A DNA stretch of 22,856 bases from NCBI GenBank assembly GCA_029013165.1, contig JAQXMV010000002.1, forward strand, positions 1 through 22,856, written 5' to 3'. A model generated the notes under the pieces. The model saw only the letters and a list, made by a program, of their open reading frames with translations, did not search any database and was not told the DNA's origin. Numbering within the stretch: the first letter of the stretch is position 1; every line of letters begins with the position of its first letter. The position numbers were made by a program, and so were the translations under genes. Positions 7,552 to 14,571 of the stretch are shown one piece after another. Source of the DNA: Oscillospiraceae bacterium. GTDB lineage: Bacteria; Bacillota; Clostridia; Oscillospirales; Acutalibacteraceae.

Positions 7552-8943
7552 ATGGGCTTCATAATGGATAATGATAATGTCACCTATAATCAGATCAGGG
7601 TTGTCGGCGTCGGAGGCGGCGGCGGAAATGCCATCAACAGCATGGTGGAGTCCGGCATCGTCGGCGTGGAGTTCCTTTCCATCAATACCGACAGACAGAT
7701 CCTTGAGAATTCCAAGGCAACTCATAAGATTCAGATCGGCGAAAAAGTCACCGGCTGCATGGGTGCGGGCGGCGATCCTGCCGTCGGCAAAAAAGCCGCT
7801 GAGGAAAGCCGTGATGTGATCGCCGATGCTCTTCGCGGAGCCGATATGGTTTTCATCACAGCCGGTATGGGAGGCGGCACCGGAACCGGTGCGGCTCCCG
7901 TCGTAGCTGATGTTGCCCGTGAGCAGGGCGCACTGACGGTTGGTATCGTGACCAAGCCTTTCAAGTTTGAGGGCAGAAAGCGCATGATTCAGGCCGAAGA
8001 GGGTATTCAGGAGCTTGAAAAATATGTAGACAGCCTGATTGTGATTCCCAACGAGAGACTCAAGCTGCTGGGGGACAAGTCCTTGAGCGTCAAGGACGCT
8101 TTCAGCAAAGCCAACGATGTTCTCTGGCAGGGCGTCAAGAGTATTTCTGACACCATCAAGGTTCCCGGTTATATCAACCTGGACTTTGCCGATATCAAGA
8201 GTGTCATGAAGGACGCCGGCCGTGCACACATGGGTATCGGCCGCGGCCGCGGTGCCGACTGCGCAGCAGAGGCAACCAAGCAGGCTATCACCAGTCCGCT
8301 GCTTGAGACCGCTATTGACGGTGCCAGCGGTGTCATCATCAATGTTACCTGTTCTTCGGATATGTCTCTTGATATGATCGAGCAGGCCGGATCACTCATT
8401 GCTGAGGCATCTCATCCCGATGCCAACATTATCTTCGGTTCTGTTTTCGACGAGGATATGGGCGACGAGATGCTCATTACGGTTATCGCAACCGGTTTCG
8501 GTGCCGGCAGCAATTCGGACAAGCCTGCTGCTGAGAGTAAGAACGAAAAAGCCGCAGCGCCTGCCCCGGAATTTATCAGTCAGTCCGCAGCTTCTGCGGC
8601 AGACACGATTTTCGGTTCCATGAGCAAGGAAGCCGTTGACTTTGCCTCCACCAAGTTTGGTCAGAGCTTTGTTTCCATCTTTGAGCAGGCTGCCGCCGCA
8701 GCCAACGGCAAGGGTCCTGCTCCTGTTGCAGATATTCCCACCATGCCCATCACCCCCATTGAAACGGTTGTTCCCGAAGCACCTGAGGCACCGGTACAGA
8801 GTGCTCCGGCAGCCACTACACAGGCTTTCGATGTGATCGAAACGCCGCCGAAGAAGTCCGGTTCGATTTTTGACGATCCTGATGAGGACGAGAGCGATGT
8901 GCTTCCTGTTTTCAAGGGCAGAAATATTTTCGGAAATAACTGA
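7552..8943 (+). CDS. ftsZ: FtsZ, tubulin-like GTPase of the division ring
   Basis: Polymerises with GTP into the Z-ring at midcell. 463 residues. N-terminal nucleotide-binding domain: GVGGGGGNAIN near residue 20 and the tubulin signature GGGTGTG at 107-113. The T7 loop NLDFAD has Asn209, Asp211 and Asp214, which complete the GTPase site of the next subunit. The globular core ends near residue 320, followed by an Ala/Pro/Glu-rich linker of about 120 residues and a C-terminal peptide (DVLPVFKGRNIF, near 449-460) resembling the FtsA/ZipA-binding peptide but divergent. AGGAGG (7539-7544) lies 7 nt before the ATG. It has its own promoter and a strong terminator, so it may be expressed apart from the upstream mur genes. 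ftsA, usually next door, is absent. Confidence 0.98.
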   Translation: MGFIMDNDNVTYNQIRVVGVGGGGGNAINSMVESGIVGVEFLSINTDRQILENSKATHKIQIGEKVTGCMGAGGDPAVGKKAAEESRDVIADALRGADMVFITAGMGGGTGTGAAPVVADVAREQGALTVGIVTKPFKFEGRKRMIQAEEGIQELEKYVDSLIVIPNERLKLLGDKSLSVKDAFSKANDVLWQGVKSISDTIKVPGYINLDFADIKSVMKDAGRAHMGIGRGRGADCAAEATKQAITSPLLETAIDGASGVIINVTCSSDMSLDMIEQAGSLIAEASHPDANIIFGSVFDEDMGDEMLITVIATGFGAGSNSDKPAAESKNEKAAAPAPEFISQSAASAADTIFGSMSKEAVDFASTKFGQSFVSIFEQAAAAANGKGPAPVADIPTMPITPIETVVPEAPEAPVQSAPAATTQAFDVIETPPKKSGSIFDDPDEDESDVLPVFKGRNIFGNN

Positions 8944-8957
8944 TACAATAACAGTAG

Positions 8958-8986
8958 CCGCTTTTCCTTTCGGAAAAGCGGTTTTT
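8958..8986 (+). terminator. Intrinsic terminator after ftsZ
   Basis: Perfect 10-bp stem CCGCTTTTCC (8958-8967) with GGAAAAGCGG (8972-8981), a 4-nt loop TTTC and five T's. It lies 14 nt after the ftsZ stop and ends the dcw transcription unit. Confidence 0.95.
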
Positions 8987-9033
8987 GCTTGTTTTCAGTC
9001 TTTTTGATTCTATGAGTCAAATTTAAATAAATG

Positions 9034-9065
9034 AAAAGGGCAATCACCTCAGTGATCACCCTTTT
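9034..9065 (-). terminator. Hairpin terminator for the 27-residue peptide gene (possibly bidirectional)
   Basis: AAAAGGG (9034-9040) pairs with CCCTTTT (9059-9065), and ATCAC (9043-9047) with GTGAT (9052-9056), separated by a 2x2 mismatch. Read on the minus strand the stem ends in CCCTTTT and a T-rich tract, about 30 nt after the stop of the small peptide gene. Confidence 0.65.
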
Positions 9066-9095
9066 GTGACATTATCGGATTTCCAAACTGTTAAA

Positions 9096-9179
9096 TCAGA
9101 AAATGATGTGAAGTATTGCCTTTGTAAAAGCCTTTGTGAGTGCAGTGATGATTGTTGTTGTGACGAAAGTGAAAAGCAT
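9096..9179 (-). CDS. Small hydrophobic peptide, 27 residues (possible membrane or type I toxin-like peptide)
   Basis: Not recognised as a named family. The minus-strand frame from ATG 9179 to TGA 9096 encodes a 27-residue peptide rich in Ile, Leu, Phe and Thr (starting MLFTFVTTTIITAL, ending ILHIIF), with only two Lys and one His as charged or titratable side chains, long enough for one membrane helix. Support for a real gene: GAGGAG (9194-9189) sits 9 nt before the ATG; a consensus promoter (TTGCAA, 17 nt, TATAAT) lies 53 nt upstream of the ATG; a hairpin terminator follows about 30 nt after the stop. An in-frame ATG at 9188 overlaps the SD and is less likely. Size, hydropathy and isolated transcription resemble type I toxins or small stress peptides; that role is inference, and no antisense RNA promoter was clearly seen. 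Confidence 0.6.
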   Translation of the reverse strand: MLFTFVTTTIITALTKAFTKAILHIIF

Positions 9180-9231
9180 TATAGACATCTCCTCAGAAAT
9201 AGATTATTAGGAAACTTTTTCCTACGGTTTC

Positions 9232-9260
9232 ATTATAACAAATTAAATGTCGTTTTGCAA
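9232..9260 (-). promoter_or_regulatory. Sigma-A promoter of the 27-residue peptide gene
   Basis: On the minus strand TTGCAA (9260-9255), exactly 17 nt, then a perfect TATAAT (9237-9232). The predicted transcript would start near 9225 and has a leader of about 45 nt before the small ORF. Confidence 0.75.
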
Positions 9261-9315
9261 TACAGAAGTAAAAAAATATGAGGGAATATTTAAAGAAAAA
9301 CCCAGGTAACCGCTG

Positions 9316-9342
9316 AAAAAAGCACCCTTTTGGGTGCTTTTT
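9316..9342 (-). terminator. Intrinsic terminator after tRNA-Leu
   Basis: Minus-strand stem AGCACCC with GGGTGCT and loop AAAA, flanked by A- and T-runs of six, directly abutting the tRNA 3' CCA. Symmetric, so it could work in both directions. Confidence 0.9.
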
Positions 9343-9429
9343 TGGTGCCGGTGACCGGACTTGAACCGGTACGGTGTTGCCACCGAGGGATTTTAAGTCC
9401 CTTGCGTCTGCCTATTTCGCCACACCGGC
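9343..9429 (-). tRNA. tRNA-Leu (anticodon UAA)
   Basis: Reading the minus strand from 9429: acceptor GCCGGTG pairs perfectly with CACCGGC near the 3' end; the anticodon stem AGGGA/TCCCT encloses the loop CTTAAAA, giving anticodon TAA (9395-9393) for UUA codons. A long variable arm (CGGTGGCAACACCG) marks a class II tRNA, and the T-arm is ACCGG TTCAAGT CCGGT. Discriminator A and an encoded CCA finish the gene at 9343. The class II arm, anticodon and A73 all fit leucine. Confidence 0.97.
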
Positions 9430-9449
9430 ATAAAACTTTTGACCTGATA

Positions 9450-9478
9450 ATTATAACCGCTATTTCCCTGATTGTCAA
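9450..9478 (-). promoter_or_regulatory. Consensus promoter of tRNA-Leu
   Basis: Minus strand TTGACA (9478-9473), exactly 17 nt, TATAAT (9455-9450), about 20 nt before the tRNA 5' end. Both hexamers match the sigma-A consensus perfectly, as expected of a strongly expressed tRNA gene. Confidence 0.92.
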
Positions 9479-9525
9479 GATTAATTTTTGGGTTGTGTTT
9501 TGCTCTTTTGGCATCAAGCTGAAGA

Positions 9526-9546
9526 ATTGATACAAGGTGTATCAAT
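9526..9546. promoter_or_regulatory. Palindrome, candidate operator upstream of the acyl ligase operon
   Basis: ATTGATACA (9526-9534), 3-nt spacer AGG, TGTATCAAT (9538-9546): perfect 9-bp arms. No T-run follows and the arms are AT-rich, which fits a dimeric repressor site better than a terminator. It is about 75 nt upstream of the predicted ligase promoter. The TTTGA-type core is loosely like MarR/FabT sites of fatty acid genes, but I cannot assign a regulator. Confidence 0.5.
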
Positions 9547-9600
9547 GTGAACTTATTGTCGGTTTTTTTTACTTTTTATTTACAATATCCATAAAAATAA

Positions 9601-9631
9601 TTAACACTATCAGTATCACGGATGGTATAAT
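9601..9631 (+). promoter_or_regulatory. Likely promoter of the ligase-ACP operon
   Basis: Extended -10 TGG TATAAT (-10 at 9626-9631) with TTAACA (9601-9606) 19 nt upstream, a long spacer that the extended -10 may compensate. It leaves a leader of about 65 nt before the TTG start at 9704. Confidence 0.5.
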
Positions 9632-9703
9632 GATGTAGATTAGTCATATGCTGTATTCGTCCTTTTCGGTAACGGCTATGACTGATGTTTAGGAGGTGTT
9701 TCT

Positions 9704-11341
9704 TTGTTCGGAAAAAAGTATGGCTTTCATGAATGTGAAGAAGTTGATTCTTTGGTGGAGTTAGTGGAGCGTTCGGAACGCCTTTATTCAGACAGCATAG
9801 CAATTAAATATAAATTCAAACGGCAACGCAGAGAAAAGACCTATCGGGATCTTGTTCGGGACAGTAAAACACTCGGACAGTATCTGCTCAAAGCCGGACT
9901 CAAAACCGGTCATGTTGCTTTGCTTGGTGCTTCCTCTTATGAGTGGATCACCGCCTATATCGGCACCATGTATGCCGGAATGGTGATCATACCGCTGGAT
10001 AAAGAGCTGAATGCCGAGTCCCTCGGCGAGGAGATTCTTCAGTCTGATGCCGATATACTCCTTTATGATATGGAATATGCAGAGGTGGCACAGAATATTC
10101 TTTCCCTGACGGGTGGAAGTATAAAAAGTGCCTGCATTAATGATCCCGACTGTCCGCCGGTTCCCGAGGGAGAGGCTGTTGACTTCCCCAAGGTTGACCC
10201 CGAGAAGCTCTCCGCCATTGTTTTCACTTCCGGCACAACAGGAAAAAGCAAGGGTGTTATGCTGACGCAAAAAAACATTGCGTCCAATGTGGTGGACGGT
10301 GTCAGTGCCATTGATCTGGAACACGGCAAGGATGTGGCTATGTCTGTTTTGCCGATGAATCATACCTTTGAGTGCACTTTCACGGTGTTCGGCGGTATCT
10401 ATTTAGGCGTTACGGTCTGCATCAGCGGCGGACTGAAATACATACAAAGAGAACTGGGCGAATATCAACCGACGGTTATGCTGGTGGTTCCCATGATCGC
10501 CCAAAAGCTCCTTGATAAAGTATGGTATACAGCCCAAAAGCAAGGCAAGGCGGATAAACTGAAAAAGGGTATTGCGCTTTGCCGTCTGGCCAGGGCTTTC
10601 GGTCTTGATCTGACCGATAAAATGCTCGGCGAAGTCCGGGCCGCTTTCGGCGGCAAACTCCGTATGCTGATCTGCGGCGGCGCTCCCATGAGTGAGGAAC
10701 TGCTGTTACAATGCCGTGATCTGGGTGTCACACTTTTGCAGGGCTACGGTCTGACGGAGTGCTCTCCGCTGCTTTCATTGAATTTCCCGAATTATCACAG
10801 ACCGAACTCCGTGGGTAAGGTCATCAAACACTGTCAGGCAAAGACCGTTGACGGTGAAATCTGGGCAAAGGGTCTCAGCGTATCCTCCGGATACTATAAA
10901 AATCCCGAGGAAACCGAAAAATCCTTTGAGAACGGCTGGTTTAAAACAGGTGACCTTGGATTTATCGACGGGGATAACTTCATCTTTATTACCGGAAGAA
11001 AGAAAAATCTGATCATTCTCGGCAACGGTAAGAATGTGTCGGCTGAGGAAATCGAAGAGCATCTCTATAAGCTGCCTTATGTCAGTGAGACCGTCGTCAG
11101 CGGAAACAATGACAAGATCTGCGCTGAGATTTATCTGGATCCGGATATTCCCGATATTACCGAGGAAAAGGTTCATGGCGATATTGCCGGCATTAACGGT
11201 AAGTTGGCTCATTATAAGAGAATCAGCGCCGTCAAATTCAGGGAAAAGCCCTTCCCGAAAACCTCCACCCGAAAAATCATTCGGTATAAGACCGATGAAA
11301 ATATAGAACAAGAGAAAGGTAATTCTGCGGCAGTCGTCTGA
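9704..11341 (+). CDS. AMP-forming acyl-CoA/acyl-ACP synthetase (ANL superfamily)
   Basis: Activates a carboxylic acid, probably a fatty acid, as acyl-AMP and passes it to a thiol. 545 residues in the ANL fold: phosphate loop TSGTTGKSKG at 175-184, A5 motif QGYGLTE from residue 346, the WFKTGDLGF hinge region around 410-418, GRKKNLIILGNGKNVSAEEIEE, and a C-terminal subdomain ending with a KTSTRKI segment that should hold the catalytic lysine. Start is TTG at 9704, with the near-perfect SD AGGAGGTG (9691-9698) 5 nt upstream; no nearby ATG competes. An acyl carrier protein gene follows 28 nt downstream, so the natural acceptor may be that ACP rather than CoA. Overall motifs resemble long-chain fatty acid ligases (FadD type) more than DltA, but substrate is not readable from sequence. 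Confidence 0.85.
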   Translation: MFGKKYGFHECEEVDSLVELVERSERLYSDSIAIKYKFKRQRREKTYRDLVRDSKTLGQYLLKAGLKTGHVALLGASSYEWITAYIGTMYAGMVIIPLDKELNAESLGEEILQSDADILLYDMEYAEVAQNILSLTGGSIKSACINDPDCPPVPEGEAVDFPKVDPEKLSAIVFTSGTTGKSKGVMLTQKNIASNVVDGVSAIDLEHGKDVAMSVLPMNHTFECTFTVFGGIYLGVTVCISGGLKYIQRELGEYQPTVMLVVPMIAQKLLDKVWYTAQKQGKADKLKKGIALCRLARAFGLDLTDKMLGEVRAAFGGKLRMLICGGAPMSEELLLQCRDLGVTLLQGYGLTECSPLLSLNFPNYHRPNSVGKVIKHCQAKTVDGEIWAKGLSVSSGYYKNPEETEKSFENGWFKTGDLGFIDGDNFIFITGRKKNLIILGNGKNVSAEEIEEHLYKLPYVSETVVSGNNDKICAEIYLDPDIPDITEEKVHGDIAGINGKLAHYKRISAVKFREKPFPKTSTRKIIRYKTDENIEQEKGNSAAVV

Positions 11342-11369
11342 CAGCGGCGGAAGAAAAAGGACACAGAAT

Positions 11370-11594
11370 ATGCTGGAAAAATTGATTGCAATTTTAGAGG
11401 AGTATGTGGATCTGAAAGATATGAAGATCACCGAAGACACAGACCTCAAAAACGAACTGGACATTAATTCCATCGAGCTGGCTGAGATCATCTGCGCAGT
11501 GGAAGATGAGTTTGATATTGAGATTCCCAATAAGGATGTTTATGACATGAATACACTCGGTGATGTCATTCGATTCCTCGAAAGCCATCAGTGA
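11370..11594 (+). CDS. Acyl carrier protein (stand-alone phosphopantetheine carrier)
   Basis: 74 residues, acidic, the size of a bacterial ACP. The attachment motif is LDINSIELAEI with Ser34 as the likely 4'-phosphopantetheine site (the usual DSL is NSI here), followed by the ACP helix pattern VEDEFDIEIPNKDV. It follows the acyl ligase by 28 nt and ends at a strong terminator, so ligase and carrier form a two-gene operon. No fatty acid synthesis genes are adjacent, so this is probably a specialised carrier for the ligase rather than the housekeeping AcpP; DltC is the closest functional analogy. It acts in the cytoplasm, probably presenting acyl groups to a synthase or membrane transferase. 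Confidence 0.88.
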   Translation: MLEKLIAILEEYVDLKDMKITEDTDLKNELDINSIELAEIICAVEDEFDIEIPNKDVYDMNTLGDVIRFLESHQ

Positions 11595-11607
11595 GCTTCA
11601 GAGCCGA

Positions 11608-11647
11608 AAAAATTCCCCGCGGTTTCATTCCGCGGGGATCGTTTTTT
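11608..11647. terminator. Bidirectional terminator between ACP and kinase-like genes
   Basis: 9-bp stem TCCCCGCGG (11614-11622) with CCGCGGGGA (11630-11638), 7-nt loop. A T-run follows on the + strand (11642-11647) and an A-run precedes the stem (T-run on the minus strand), so it can end both convergent transcripts. Confidence 0.92.
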
Positions 11648-11648
11648 A

Positions 11649-13490
11649 TCAGTCGATTCTGATTTGCAGGGGGAGGGTGATGACGGAGTCGGATTCAATG
11701 GCGCCTTCCTCAAAGCACAGGAAATACTGATAGCTTTCAGGCTCATAGTAGAAGTCGCCGTCATCGACGGTGATGTGGCAGAGCAGATCGCCGCCGAATT
11801 CATCACTTGTTTCGCATACCGCGTCGGCACGGACTTTCTGTATCAGCGAGGAACCGGCCATCTGGTAGATATAGAAGCTGCCGGAGGCTGTCGGGTTTTC
11901 ACCGAGATTATCACCGATGGTCAGCAGAACCTCATCGAAAAATTCGTTGTCGGGAATCTGACGGAGATTGTAACTGCTGATTTTCATATAGGTTTTTCCG
12001 TTGGCGGCCTTGTCACCGTTTTTGCGGTTGGTCACAACCAAGGTCGGCTCGGTATAAGGCTCTGTGGTTGTGGGTGCTTCCGTTGTGGGAGCCGTCGTTG
12101 TTTCGGTGGTAGTCGGATTTGTGGTTGTGGGCTTCGTGGTCGTGGGAGCCGTCGTTGTCTCCGTGGTGGAGGGCTCTGTGGTGGTTGTTTCCTCCTCGGT
12201 GGTGGCTTCCTCAGTGGTGGTCGGTGCGGCTGTGGTGACGGGAGCTGTGGTTATCGGTGCGGCTGTGGTAGGCTCCGTTGTGGTTATATCTGCTGTAGTA
12301 GTCTCGTCTTTGCCGCCGGCGCCCGATCGGACGATGATGGCAACAATGAGAGCCAGAACAACCAACAGGGCCAGGACGATGTAATACCAGTGTTTGGCAA
12401 ACTTATCCTTGACATTTTCCTGCTCGTAGTCGTCGCCGTCATATTCTTCGTCGCTGTAATAATCATCGGCTTCACCGTCGGGATATTCCTCGGGATTCTG
12501 GCTGTAGGCGTCCATGGGGATATCGCCGGGAGCGTCGATCTCAAAATCAGAAACCGCCGCGGCCGGCTCGGGATGATAAACCGGCGCATCGTCGGGAATA
12601 TATCTTTCCAGGTCGGCACTCATGAGCACGGGAGAAAAATATCGCTCTGTCGGACGGAAAGCCGTCGCTTTAAAGATAATCTTGGAAAGGCTGTAGTCGG
12701 CTTTGGCCGGTGTGGGGAAAACCTCGCCGCGCATACATTTGGCAAAGGCGTTTTCCCGGTCTGAGAGAGAGACCGGCGCCGGATAGGCCGGCAGGAAGGG
12801 TACGCGGTTGTTGTTGAGCAGTTTATACATCAGTATGCCCAGCGCGTAGATATCCGAGGAGCTGTCGCCGAGAGGGGAGGGGCTGTAAAGCTCCGGCGCC
12901 ATATAAGGCGAAGCCTCCGGCTCGCCCTGCATGGAGGGATCGCACAGACCGAAATCACCCAGCTTATAGTTGCCGTCGGAGTCGATATAGATATTCTCCG
13001 GCTTGATGGAATGGTGCATAACGCCGGCGTTTCTAAAGCCCTCCAGGGCGCAGCAGATGTCCTTGCCCAGCTTGATCACATCACCCTTGGCGATGTTGTC
13101 GAGCTTGATGCAGTCCGTCAGCGGCGTCAGAAGCTCCATGAGCATCGGCACATAAAAGCAGGAGCTTTCTCTGACGATGGTGAAATTATCATAACGCACA
13201 ATGTTTTTGTTCGTTCTGAGAGAAAGCATGATGTTCATGTTTTCGGCGATCTTGTTTTCCAGTGCGTCGAGGTATTCATCCATGTTTCTGTATTTTCCCG
13301 AGGAAATGACATCGCTGACCTCTTTGTCGCCGGAGGGGAATTTGACGGTTTTCAGTCCGAGATAGGAGAGGTGTCCCTGCTCGTTTTTATAGACCTTGAA
13401 AAACTTGGAACCCATGCCCTCGGAGAGCTTGCAGTCAACATACCATGAGCCGAAAAGAGGCTCCATGTTTTTGAGCTTTTCTATTGTCAC
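11649..13490 (-). CDS. Membrane-anchored Ser/Thr kinase-like protein (probable pseudokinase) with Thr-rich stalk
   Basis: 613 residues from GTG 13490. An N-terminal protein kinase fold (about 15-295) has a Gly-rich loop (LSEGMGS), a beta-3 lysine near 47, catalytic loop VMHHSIKPEN (His159-His160-Ser161), DFG (GDFGL, about 178-182) and PYMAPE. Where active kinases have HRD, this protein has HHS, so the catalytic Asp is Ser. Next come an acidic linker (about 305-360), one transmembrane helix (about 368-388), a Thr/Pro/Glu stalk (about 397-483) and an unrecognised extracellular domain (about 484-613). Architecture resembles PknB-like receptor kinases, but without PASTA repeats. Start: the in-frame GTG at 13502 is buried in the SD (AAGGAG), so the GTG 12 nt later, 11 nt past GGAG, is preferred. 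It has its own promoter and converges on the ACP gene. Role may be sensing or scaffolding in the envelope; ATP binding is possible, phosphotransfer doubtful. Confidence 0.82.
   Translation of the reverse strand: MTIEKLKNMEPLFGSWYVDCKLSEGMGSKFFKVYKNEQGHLSYLGLKTVKFPSGDKEVSDVISSGKYRNMDEYLDALENKIAENMNIMLSLRTNKNIVRYDNFTIVRESSCFYVPMLMELLTPLTDCIKLDNIAKGDVIKLGKDICCALEGFRNAGVMHHSIKPENIYIDSDGNYKLGDFGLCDPSMQGEPEASPYMAPELYSPSPLGDSSSDIYALGILMYKLLNNNRVPFLPAYPAPVSLSDRENAFAKCMRGEVFPTPAKADYSLSKIIFKATAFRPTERYFSPVLMSADLERYIPDDAPVYHPEPAAAVSDFEIDAPGDIPMDAYSQNPEEYPDGEADDYYSDEEYDGDDYEQENVKDKFAKHWYYIVLALLVVLALIVAIIVRSGAGGKDETTTADITTTEPTTAAPITTAPVTTAAPTTTEEATTEEETTTTEPSTTETTTAPTTTKPTTTNPTTTETTTAPTTEAPTTTEPYTEPTLVVTNRKNGDKAANGKTYMKISSYNLRQIPDNEFFDEVLLTIGDNLGENPTASGSFYIYQMAGSSLIQKVRADAVCETSDEFGGDLLCHITVDDGDFYYEPESYQYFLCFEEGAIESDSVITLPLQIRID
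12042..12302 (-). repeat. Threonine-rich low-complexity repeat within the kinase-like gene
   Basis: About 87 codons composed almost entirely of Thr, Pro, Ala and Glu in short degenerate units (TTE, TTT, APTT, NPTT). On the + strand this appears as GTGGT/GTTGT-rich sequence. It encodes an extended surface stalk, likely a site of length variation and possibly glycosylation. Confidence 0.85.
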
Positions 13491-13532
13491 TGTGCTGTTC
13501 ACTCCTTATTTTATTCATAATAATCTACGCTA

Positions 13533-13561
13533 ATCATATCACTAATATCCTGTCAAGTCAA
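13533..13561 (-). promoter_or_regulatory. Sigma-A promoter of the kinase-like gene
   Basis: Minus strand TTGACT (13561-13556), 17 nt, TATGAT (13538-13533): 5/6 at both hexamers. The 286-nt gap to the SGNH gene must also hold that operon's promoter; TTGATT (13677-13682)/TAAACT (13700-13705) and TTGACC (13725-13730)/TATGAC (13748-13753), each with a 17-nt spacer, are weak candidates. Confidence 0.75.
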
Positions 13562-13776
13562 GTTTTGTCTGTTTTTGCTCCGCGCGTGAAATGCCCGCAG
13601 GGAAAGTGCTGTCATTTTGCACGAATTACAGTTTTGCGGTTAATATATTTTTTACAAAACAAAAGACAGATTCTATTGATTTACGGCCAAAAAAGATGTA
13701 AACTAATAAAGTATAAGAAAAATTTTGACCGATATTGTCGAATTATATATGACTATCTTTAATTCAGGTGAAAAAT

Positions 13777-14571
13777 TTGAAAAAAATATTCGTTTTACTT
13801 CTGTTAGCTGCCATTATATGCATTTATCCCATTTCCAATGCCATCGCGCTTGCGCGCAGTGGAAATGAGACTTCCGCCGCAGACACCAAAAGCGGAACCG
13901 CTGTGCTGGAAAGCATCGCCGATTACGATGTGAAAAAGGCGGAAACCAATGTCAGAACTGCTAAGGAAAAGAGAGAGGATCCCACCGGCAACGCAAAAAA
14001 GGTGGCCGCTGTTTTAAAAAGTCTGCAGCAGGGCAAGACTACTTACAGAAAGGTTTTGTCCGATGTTTATATTGTCGGTGACTCCCTGATGAAGGGCCTT
14101 GAATCCTATGATATTCTCAACAGCAATCATCTGATTGCGCAGGTCAGTGCCAGCCTCTATCATCTCAAAGAGCATGTACCCGATATTATTAAGATCAATC
14201 CGCCGGTGCTTATCATTCATTACGGAATCAACATGATCAGCACCGAAAGCTCTCAGCTCAAAACCTTTATTTCCATGTATACCGGCATTATCAAACAGCT
14301 CAAAAAAGCCCTCCCGGAAACCAGAATCGTGATCAGCGGCCTTTTCCCCGTCAATGCTCAGGTGGCCACGGCCAAGCGTTTTACGATGATCAGTGCCTAC
14401 AATAAGAGCCTCAAGGCCATGTGCAAAGAGCTCCAGGTGGAATTCCTCGACAGTTCATCGGTGCTCAAGGCGCATCCGGAGTGTTACGGCGGCGATGGAA
14501 TCCATCTGTCCAAGGCTTTCTATGAGAAATACTGGCTCAGATATATTATTCAGAAATTGGAGATTGTTTGA
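13777..14571 (+). CDS. Secreted SGNH/GDSL-family hydrolase
   Basis: 264 residues from TTG 13777. Signal peptide or membrane anchor at the N terminus (MKKIFVLLLLAAIICIYPIS, then ALA) suggests export. Catalytic blocks of the SGNH fold are present: block I VGDSLMKG with Ser103, block III YGIN with Gly150 and Asn152, and block V DGIH with Asp240 and His243, which complete the triad. The family includes esterases and acetyltransferases/deacetylases of wall polymers. Start: AGGTGA (13766-13771) lies 5 nt before the TTG; an in-frame GTG at 13768 sits inside that SD, so it is rejected. It is translationally coupled to the DUF4358 gene (stop and next ATG overlap by one base) and heads an operon with MBOAT and DHHW proteins, so a role in adding or removing O-acyl groups on a surface polysaccharide is likely but inferred. 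Confidence 0.88.
   Translation: MKKIFVLLLLAAIICIYPISNAIALARSGNETSAADTKSGTAVLESIADYDVKKAETNVRTAKEKREDPTGNAKKVAAVLKSLQQGKTTYRKVLSDVYIVGDSLMKGLESYDILNSNHLIAQVSASLYHLKEHVPDIIKINPPVLIIHYGINMISTESSQLKTFISMYTGIIKQLKKALPETRIVISGLFPVNAQVATAKRFTMISAYNKSLKAMCKELQVEFLDSSSVLKAHPECYGGDGIHLSKAFYEKYWLRYIIQKLEIV

Noticed and set aside
9066..9281. 71-residue + strand frame with a Cys-rich stretch (CLCKSLCECSDDCCC)
   Set aside because: It starts at a GTG with no SD, directly after a hairpin, and is antisense to the better supported 27-residue gene and its promoter.
9526..9546. Palindrome considered as a terminator for the tRNA region
   Set aside because: No T-run on either side and it lies upstream, not downstream, of the tRNA promoter.
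12042..12302. Repeat region considered as a CRISPR array or minisatellite
   Set aside because: Units are short and degenerate, in frame with the kinase-like gene, with no regular spacers.
11664..12764. 366-residue + strand frame antisense to the kinase-like gene, Gly/Cys-rich
   Set aside because: The Gly/Cys/Arg repeats are the complement of the Thr/Pro/Glu stalk codons; the minus-strand gene has real motifs and a promoter.
13484..13762. 92-residue + strand frame between the kinase-like and SGNH genes
   Set aside because: It overlaps the kinase 5' end and promoter, has no SD and ends in AT-rich sequence with promoter-like elements; composition looks non-coding.
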